This document shows positions 17,760 to 23,657 of a DNA stretch of 46,954 bases, piece by piece (the stretch's first letter is position 1; every line of letters begins with the position of its first letter). The notes under the pieces were generated by a model, which was not told where the DNA came from, searched no databases, and saw nothing but the letters and a program-made list of their open reading frames with translations. The stretch is from an uncultured Porphyromonadaceae bacterium (GTDB lineage: Bacteria > Bacteroidota > Bacteroidia > Bacteroidales > Muribaculaceae). The DNA lies in the NCBI GenBank assembly GCA_902461565.1, contig CABPYL010000021.1, positions 1-46,954 on the forward strand. The letters are read 5' to 3'. The position numbers were made by a program, and so were the translations under genes.

Positions 17760-19127
17760 ATGGCAAAAGCAGAAAAAGCAACAGTAGCGGCTCCTGCCCA
17801 AAAGGGTAATGTGGTTGCTATCATTACCATGATTTTCCTTTTTGCGATGATTTCGTTTGTAACGAATCTCGCCGCACCCTTAGGAACCATCTGGAAAAAC
17901 AGCTACGACTGGTCGGGCATGCTCGGCAACATGATGAACTTTCTGGCATACCTTTTCATGGGTATTCCCGCCGGTAACCTTCTGGTCCGCATAGGTTACA
18001 AAAAAACAGCCCTTGCAGCAATGCTTGTAGGCATCATCGGCCTCATATTCCAGTGGCTCTCGGGCTTCGTAGGCACCGAGACAGCAGTGTTCACTGTAGC
18101 CGAACAGGCCGTAACACTCAACTTTGTAATTTATCTTTTGGGCGCATTCATCTGCGGTTTCTGCGTTTGCATGCTCAATACCGTTGTAAATCCCATGCTT
18201 AACCTCCTTGGCGGCGGCGGCAACACCGGCAACCAGCTTGTTCAGGCAGGCGGTTCCTTCAACTCGCTCGCAGGCACACTCACCCCTCTGTTCGTGGGTA
18301 TGCTTATCGGCCAGATCACACCCGAGACAAGTATCTCCAACGTCGCCCCTCTGCTGTACATCGCTATGGGTGTATTCGCATTCGCATTCCTGGTAATTTC
18401 CGCGGTAAAGATACCGGAACCCCATATGGGCAAAGGCGGCAAAAAGGTAAAATACTCGCACAGCCCCTGGAACTTCCGCCACACAGTGCTTGGTGTTATC
18501 GGCATTTTCCTCTATGTAGGTATCGAGGTAGGTATCCCCGGCGTGCTGCTGTTCTACCTTAGCGACAGTGCCGTATCCGGCATCACAGAGAATGCAGTGG
18601 CCGTTGCGGGCGGTATCGCCGCCATCTACTGGCTGCTTATGCTCGTGGGCCGTATGATTTCCACCGTTATCTCAGCAAAAGTATCGAGCCGCACGCAGCT
18701 TATCATAGCTTCTACCGTAGGTATCTGCCTTGTCATCGCCGCTATCGTATTCCCCGGCGACATCACAGTTTCGATGCCTTCGTACAGCGCAGCGGACGGC
18801 TTCACCACCGCTCAGGTTCCCGCCAAGGCTATGTTCCTTGTACTGTGCGGCCTGTGCACATCGGTTATGTGGGGCGGTATCTTCAACCTCGCGGTAGAGG
18901 GCCTTGGCAAATATACAGCACAGGCTTCCGGTATCTTCATGATGATGGTTGTAGGCGGCGGCGTAATGCCTCTTATCCAGAATGCCATCGCCAACAGCGC
19001 CGGCTACATGGCCTCCTACTGGCTGGTTGTTGCCATGCTGGGCTACCTGCTGTTCTATGCTCTGGTAGGCTGCAAGAACGTAAACAAAGACATTCCTGTT
19101 GACGACACGGTAGAGAACACACTCTAA
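17760..19127 (+). CDS. MFS transporter, FHS (fucose/glucose permease)-like family
   Basis: 455 residues with about 12 transmembrane helices. Residues 75-110 hold the MFS loop motif GIPAGNLLVRIGYKKTALAAMLVG. The PMLNLLGGGGNTGNQLVQAGGSFNSLAGTLTPLFVG stretch resembles FucP/GluP sugar:H+ symporters of the FHS family. It is not of the OxlT (oxalate:formate antiporter) type I would expect near oxalate genes. It has its own promoter and a strong terminator, so it is a separate unit upstream of frc-oxc. Substrate is uncertain: a sugar from family knowledge, a carboxylate from context. Confidence 0.88.
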   Translation: MAKAEKATVAAPAQKGNVVAIITMIFLFAMISFVTNLAAPLGTIWKNSYDWSGMLGNMMNFLAYLFMGIPAGNLLVRIGYKKTALAAMLVGIIGLIFQWLSGFVGTETAVFTVAEQAVTLNFVIYLLGAFICGFCVCMLNTVVNPMLNLLGGGGNTGNQLVQAGGSFNSLAGTLTPLFVGMLIGQITPETSISNVAPLLYIAMGVFAFAFLVISAVKIPEPHMGKGGKKVKYSHSPWNFRHTVLGVIGIFLYVGIEVGIPGVLLFYLSDSAVSGITENAVAVAGGIAAIYWLLMLVGRMISTVISAKVSSRTQLIIASTVGICLVIAAIVFPGDITVSMPSYSAADGFTTAQVPAKAMFLVLCGLCTSVMWGGIFNLAVEGLGKYTAQASGIFMMMVVGGGVMPLIQNAIANSAGYMASYWLVVAMLGYLLFYALVGCKNVNKDIPVDDTVENTL

Positions 19128-19150
19128 ATACATCAATTACAAAACAGCAC

Positions 19151-19183
19151 AACGCCTCCGGCCGTTACGCCGGGGGCGTTTTT
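19151..19183 (+). terminator. terminator of MFS permease gene
   Basis: A 12-bp stem AACGCCTCCGGC/GCCGGGGGCGTT (one T-G pair) with a 6-base loop, then TTT. It separates the permease from the frc operon. Confidence 0.9.
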
Positions 19184-19218
19184 CGTGGGGGGAGCAGAAA
19201 AGGTTGAACTTAAATAAA

Positions 19219-19248
19219 GTATCAGATGTTTTTAATATCAGAAACATC
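19219..19248. promoter_or_regulatory. candidate operator upstream of frc
   Basis: An inverted repeat GATGTTT (19225-19231) / AAACATC (19242-19248) with a 10-base spacer overlaps a direct repeat TATCAGA (19220-19226 and 19236-19242, 16 bases apart, 1.5 helical turns). No good TAnnTTTG promoter was found between the upstream terminator and the frc ATG at 19308, so frc may need an activator or another sigma factor. Confidence 0.4.
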
Positions 19249-19307
19249 CGTAAGGCATGCTTAAGAAATTAAGAAAAACAACATAACTAACCCCAAAAAC
19301 AGATTTT

Positions 19308-20621
19308 ATGAATACTGCTCCTCTTCAAGGTATCAAAGTAGTAGACTTTACCAATGTACAGTCCGGTCCTTCGTGTACCCAGCTTCTGGCATGGCTTGGC
19401 GCCGAAGTAATCAAAATCGAGCGTCCCGGCACAGGCGACGCAACCCGTAACGAAATACAGTTCGATCCCAAAGAACCCAGCTATTATTTCCTCCAGCTCA
19501 ATTCGGACAAGAAATCCCTGACCCTTGACGCCGCCACCCCCGACGGTAAAGCCATTCTTACAAAACTTATCGAAGGCGCAGATGTTTTCATCGAAAACCT
19601 GCACCCGGGAGCAATGGACAAACTTGGTTTCAGCTGGGAAGTGGTTCACAAGATCAATCCCCGCTGCGTATACGCAACCATCAAGGGCTTCCCTGTAAGT
19701 TCAAAATACGCCAACCTCAAGGCCTACGAACCAGTGGCACAGGTAACTGCCGGTGCGGCTTCGACAACAGGCTGGTACGAAGGCGAATACGACATTCCCA
19801 CCCAGAGCGGTGCCGCCCTCGGCGACTCCAACACCGGTATGCACTGCACAATAGGCATACTGGCCGCCCTTCTACAGCGTCAGCACACCGGGGAAGGGTC
19901 GTTCGTATACCAGAGCATGCACAACGCGTGCCTCAACCTTTGCCGTATCAAGACCCGCGACCAGCTCACACTTGAAAAACTTGGTTACCTCACCCAGTTC
20001 CCGCAGTACCCCAACGGCAAATTCGGCGATTTCGTACCCCGTTCCGGCAACCAGGAAGGTTCCGGCGTTCTGGGATGGACCTACAAGTGCAAAGGCTGGG
20101 AAACCGATCCGAACGCATACGTATATGTAATTCTCCAGCGTGGCGCCAAAGACTTTGAAAAGGCCTGCGCCGTACTCGGCTTCGAGGACTGGCTCACCAA
20201 TCCCGATTTCAACACAGCCGATGCACGCGACCGCCACAAACAGGAAATATGGGCGCGCATCCAGCAGTTCTGCATCGACAAAACGAAATATGAGGTTACC
20301 GACATTCTGTCCAAAGGCGGCGTTCCCGTAGCTCCGGTTCTGAACACCAAGGAAATCATGGATGACGAGACCCTTTACGACGGCAACACGCTCGTACGCA
20401 TCAATCAGGGTGGGGGCGTAGGCGAATTCGTAACCGTAGGTGTTCCTTTCACCCTCTCCAACTACCAGCCAACATACGGGCCGTGTCCTACCCTTGGCGG
20501 CAATACCGAAGAAGTACTTAAATCTGTTGGTTACACCGACGAACAGATTGCATCGTTCGCGGCAAACGGCACAACTGCACCTATGCCAAAAACAACGGCA
20601 CCGAAAGCAGCCGGTAAGTAA
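19308..20621 (+). CDS. frc: formyl-CoA:oxalate CoA-transferase (CaiB/BaiF family)
   Basis: 437 residues, class III CoA-transferase making oxalyl-CoA from oxalate, with formyl-CoA as donor, in the cytoplasm. It aligns along its length with Oxalobacter Frc as I recall it: VVDFTNVQSGPSCTQLLAWLGAE, VIKIERPGTGDATR, the catalytic Asp173 in SGAALGDSNTGMH, Tyr140-Glu141 in AYEPVAQ and CKGWETD near 265. Against Oxalobacter, Trp48 is replaced by Glu49, Arg104 by Lys105, and the GGGGQ loop by EGSGV. The last 15 or so residues (TTAPMPKTTAPKAAGK) are a low-complexity extension. First gene of the frc-oxc-AEC operon. The acyl donor or acceptor could differ from formyl/oxalate. Confidence 0.93.
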   Translation: MNTAPLQGIKVVDFTNVQSGPSCTQLLAWLGAEVIKIERPGTGDATRNEIQFDPKEPSYYFLQLNSDKKSLTLDAATPDGKAILTKLIEGADVFIENLHPGAMDKLGFSWEVVHKINPRCVYATIKGFPVSSKYANLKAYEPVAQVTAGAASTTGWYEGEYDIPTQSGAALGDSNTGMHCTIGILAALLQRQHTGEGSFVYQSMHNACLNLCRIKTRDQLTLEKLGYLTQFPQYPNGKFGDFVPRSGNQEGSGVLGWTYKCKGWETDPNAYVYVILQRGAKDFEKACAVLGFEDWLTNPDFNTADARDRHKQEIWARIQQFCIDKTKYEVTDILSKGGVPVAPVLNTKEIMDDETLYDGNTLVRINQGGGVGEFVTVGVPFTLSNYQPTYGPCPTLGGNTEEVLKSVGYTDEQIASFAANGTTAPMPKTTAPKAAGK

Positions 20622-20633
20622 TATAGGATTCAC

Positions 20634-20660
20634 GACCCGGACATAAAGTCCGGGTCTTTA
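20634..20660 (+). terminator. intercistronic hairpin between frc and oxc
   Basis: A perfect 9-bp stem GACCCGGAC/GTCCGGGTC (20634-20642 with 20648-20656), 5-base loop ATAAA, then only TTTA. The short T tract suggests partial termination or protection of the frc message rather than a full stop; oxc starts 31 bases on with no clear promoter. Confidence 0.65.
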
Positions 20661-20690
20661 ATAACAACACGTAAACTCTCATATTATATT

Positions 20691-22433
20691 ATGTCTACTA
20701 CCGCTAATGCTACGCCCGCCGCTTCAGCACCCCGCTATCCCGAGCAGGTAACAGGCATGGATGTGCTTGTAAGAGCTCTGAAAATGGTGGGAATTGATAC
20801 GATGTACGGTCTTGTCGGAATTCCTGTTACTGAACTGGCCTACATAGCCCAGGAACGGGGAATCCGTTTCGTGGGGTTCCGTTTCGAACAGCAGGCAGGC
20901 ATGGCAGCCGCAACCCACGGCTACCTTACCAAAACCCCGGGTGTTCTGCTCACTGTTTCGTCGTTAGGTTTCCTTAACGGCCTCACCGCCACTATAAACG
21001 CCACAGTGAACTGCTACCCTATGATTCAGATAAGCGGTTCCAGTGTCCGTGAACCTATCGACCTTGACCAGGGGACCTACGAAGGACTGGACCAGTTCAA
21101 CGTTGCCAAAGGTCTTGTAAAAGCCGCCTACCGCGTCAACAAACCCGAAGATATTCCAACTGCCGTTGTACGCGCCTACCGCGCAGCCATTTCCGGGCGT
21201 CCCGGCGGCGTATATCTGGACGTAACAGAAACGTGCCTTGCAGCAATCATGCAGGGAGCCGACGCCGACAAACTTTTCTATACTCCCGTTGACATGTGTC
21301 CGGCAATGCCGCCAGCCCCAGAGGCAGTGAAACGCGCAGCGGAGCTTCTTGCATCGGCAAAGAAGCCGGCCATCATCATAGGCAAAGGTTCGGCTTACGC
21401 ACGCGTTGAGGCTCAGCTGAAAGAACTTGTGGAAACATACAAGATTCCTTACTTTCCCATGTCGATGGGCAAGGGGGTACTTCCCGATACCGGCGAACTG
21501 AGCGCCCTCTCGTGCCGTTCCACCATCATGGAGCAGGCAGATGTTGTGATTCTTGCCGGCGCCCGCCTCAACTGGCTGCTTTCCCGCGGACACGGGAAAT
21601 GGAGCCCGGACACCAAATTCATTCAGTTTGATATCGAACCTGAAGAAATCGACTGCAACCGACCTATCGCCGCTCCTGTAATCGGCGATCTGGAAAGTTC
21701 GCTCAACGCATTCCTCGACGAGATGAAAGGACGCACAATGAGCACGGACGCCGCCTGGATTCCTGCACTGCAGGCCGAGACCAAGGCCAAGAACGCAAAA
21801 TTCGAAGCACGTCTGGCCCAGAACGCCACCGCAATGCCCATGAACCACTGGACAGCACTCGGCACAATCAAGCCCATCATGGCCGCCAATCCAGATGTAA
21901 TACTGATTAACGAAGGCGCCAATACACTGGACGACACCCGCGACACCCTTGATATGGCACTTCCTCGACATCGAATCGACTGCGCCACATGGGCGATCAT
22001 GGGCATGGGCATGGGTTCGTCTGTGGGTGCAGCGGTCGCCACCGGCAAATCTGTGGTAGCTATCGAAGGCGACAGTGCATTCGGGTTCTCGGGTATGGAT
22101 TTCTCCACAATCTGCCGATTCAAACTACCTGTAACTGTCGTTATCTTCAATAACGGCGGTATCTACAACGGTATCGGCGTCAACGCCAGCGGGGGCAGCG
22201 ATCCTGCACCCACAACGCTGGATATCCATGCCCGCTATGACAAATTCGGCGACGCATTCGGCGCAAAGACTTACTACGTAACCACGCCTGCCGAACTTTC
22301 GAAGGCTCTCTCCGAGGCCATCGCATCCAAAGCTCCGGCTCTTATCGATGTTCAACTCGCCGCCGACTCGGGCAAGGAATCCGGACATATCGGCTATCTT
22401 AATCCCGCGGCACTTGAGGACTTCACCGTATAA
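20691..22433 (+). CDS. oxc: oxalyl-CoA decarboxylase
   Basis: 580 residues, thiamine diphosphate enzyme converting oxalyl-CoA to formyl-CoA and CO2. Glu66 (in FRFEQQAG) is the cofactor-activating glutamate. The ThDP/Mg motif is GDSAFGFSG...NNGGIYNG. Compared with Oxalobacter Oxc as I recall it, Ile44, Tyr130-Glu131 (TYEGLDQ), the NNGGIY tyrosine and Ser564 are kept. The C-terminal Arg555 equivalent is His566 (SGHIGYL instead of SGRIKSL). SGRPGGVY, near the ADP site, is conserved. N-terminal extension of about 10 residues. Second gene of the operon, matching E. coli yfdU. Confidence 0.96.
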   Translation: MSTTANATPAASAPRYPEQVTGMDVLVRALKMVGIDTMYGLVGIPVTELAYIAQERGIRFVGFRFEQQAGMAAATHGYLTKTPGVLLTVSSLGFLNGLTATINATVNCYPMIQISGSSVREPIDLDQGTYEGLDQFNVAKGLVKAAYRVNKPEDIPTAVVRAYRAAISGRPGGVYLDVTETCLAAIMQGADADKLFYTPVDMCPAMPPAPEAVKRAAELLASAKKPAIIIGKGSAYARVEAQLKELVETYKIPYFPMSMGKGVLPDTGELSALSCRSTIMEQADVVILAGARLNWLLSRGHGKWSPDTKFIQFDIEPEEIDCNRPIAAPVIGDLESSLNAFLDEMKGRTMSTDAAWIPALQAETKAKNAKFEARLAQNATAMPMNHWTALGTIKPIMAANPDVILINEGANTLDDTRDTLDMALPRHRIDCATWAIMGMGMGSSVGAAVATGKSVVAIEGDSAFGFSGMDFSTICRFKLPVTVVIFNNGGIYNGIGVNASGGSDPAPTTLDIHARYDKFGDAFGAKTYYVTTPAELSKALSEAIASKAPALIDVQLAADSGKESGHIGYLNPAALEDFTV

Positions 22434-22446
22434 TATTATGCCATTC

Positions 22447-22477
22447 AGGTGGCCGGGCCCGTGTGGCCCGGTGGCCT
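22447..22477 (+). other. intercistronic stem-loop between oxc and the AEC transporter
   Basis: CCGGGCC (22453-22459) pairs with GGCCCGG (22465-22471), extended outward by six positions with one mismatch and two G-T pairs; 5-base loop. No T tract follows, so it is not an intrinsic terminator. It probably affects mRNA stability or processing. Confidence 0.65.
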
Positions 22478-22511
22478 GTACAATTTCATTCACCAAAGAA
22501 ATCGACTATTT

Positions 22512-23489
22512 ATGCTACATATAATATTATATGCCATCGTTCCTATTTTTGTGGTAATGGCATTGGGATTTTTCTCAGGAAAAGCCGGAGCATTCTCGGG
22601 ACAGGATGCAAGAATACTTAATAAGGTAGTCCTCAACTACGCCCTCCCCTGCGCGTTGTTCGTATCCATCATCAAGGCCAACCGTGCCATGCTTGCGGTC
22701 GACGCCAAACTCACCGTAATCGCATTTGTTGTGCTGATTGCGTGCTTCTACATGGTATACTATGTATTCAAGTTCATTAAGGGCAACACGGCAGGCGATG
22801 CCGCCATCGCCGCTCTTGTAAGCGGTTCTCCTACGATCGGGTTCCTCGGATTTGCGGTACTGGAGCCTATCTTCGGCACTTCCGCAACGGTAGGTCTTGT
22901 AATCGCCATTGTAGCTATCGAAGTAAACGCCATCGGTATTCCAATCGGTCTTTGCCTGCTCAACAATGCCGAAGCATCGGCCGCAGCCGCCCAGAACGGG
23001 GGCAAGAAACCAAGCCCGTGGAAACCGGTAATCAACGCATTGAAGCAGCCTGTGGCATGGGCTCCGATCCTTGCGGTAATCCTTGTTCTGTGCGGTCTCA
23101 AATGGCCTGCCAGCCTCGATCCTTCCTTCACGCTGATGTCGGGCGCCAACGCTTCGCTGGCATGTTTTGCAGCCGGCATCACACTTTCGTCGGTAAAAGT
23201 TTCTCTCAATGGCCAGGTATGGCTTGGAGCTTTCCTCCGTCTTATCATTACTCCTCTGCTGGTGCTCGTTGTGGGTATCCTGTTCCACATGGAGCCGCTC
23301 AATCTGAAGATGCTCGTCATTGCATCGGCACTGCCGCCTGCCATGTCCGGTATCATCATTGCAAGCCGCTACAACACTTATGTAGCAACCAGTACGTCAT
23401 CGCTTGCCGTCAGTACATTGCTGTTCATGGGAACCTGCCCGATGTGGCTGTGGCTATGCGACATTGCAACCAAGATGTTCCTGCACTAA
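22512..23489 (+). CDS. yfdV: AEC family transporter, candidate oxalate/formate carrier (YfdV-like)
   Basis: 325 residues from the ATG at 22512, with about 10 transmembrane helices (auxin efflux carrier/PIN-like fold). The N-terminal half contains PIFVVMALGFFSGKAGAFSGQDARILNKVVLNYALPCALF; the second half repeats the pattern with NASLACFAAGITLSSVK and ALPPAMSGIIIASRYNT. AEC members export or exchange organic anions such as malate and malonate. In E. coli the gene next to frc-oxc (yfdV) is also AEC, so an oxalate/formate role follows from context. Last gene of the operon before a strong terminator. The symbol marks similarity, not proven orthology. Confidence 0.85.
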   Translation: MLHIILYAIVPIFVVMALGFFSGKAGAFSGQDARILNKVVLNYALPCALFVSIIKANRAMLAVDAKLTVIAFVVLIACFYMVYYVFKFIKGNTAGDAAIAALVSGSPTIGFLGFAVLEPIFGTSATVGLVIAIVAIEVNAIGIPIGLCLLNNAEASAAAAQNGGKKPSPWKPVINALKQPVAWAPILAVILVLCGLKWPASLDPSFTLMSGANASLACFAAGITLSSVKVSLNGQVWLGAFLRLIITPLLVLVVGILFHMEPLNLKMLVIASALPPAMSGIIIASRYNTYVATSTSSLAVSTLLFMGTCPMWLWLCDIATKMFLH

Positions 23490-23506
23490 ATTTTCAAAAA
23501 CAATAC

Positions 23507-23540
23507 AAGCTCCGGAAATCAGTCTTCCGGAGCTTTTTTA
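23507..23540 (+). terminator. terminator of the frc-oxc-AEC operon
   Basis: An 11-bp stem AAGCTCCGGAA/TTCCGGAGCTT with a 7-base loop and a following T tract, 18 bases after the AEC stop. Confidence 0.92.
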
Positions 23541-23604
23541 TGCGCTGTCGGCGGACATGATGTGAATTTAATTTATTTTAACGTTATCACGGTAAGTATT
23601 TCCG

Positions 23605-23612
23605 TAATTTTG
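23605..23612 (+). promoter_or_regulatory. -7 element of the M16 peptidase gene
   Basis: TAATTTTG fits TAnnTTTG and lies about 45 bases before the ATG at 23658, within the in-frame extension that reaches to 23562; this favours the ATG at 23658. Confidence 0.6.
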
Positions 23613-23657
23613 CGTCCAATATTCACAGAAATAAAAACCAAACCAGATAATATTAAT

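Noticed and set aside
17760..19127. MFS permease as an OxlT oxalate:formate antiporter
   Set aside because: The GGGGNTGNQ region and overall pattern resemble the FHS sugar permease family, and a terminator separates it from frc.
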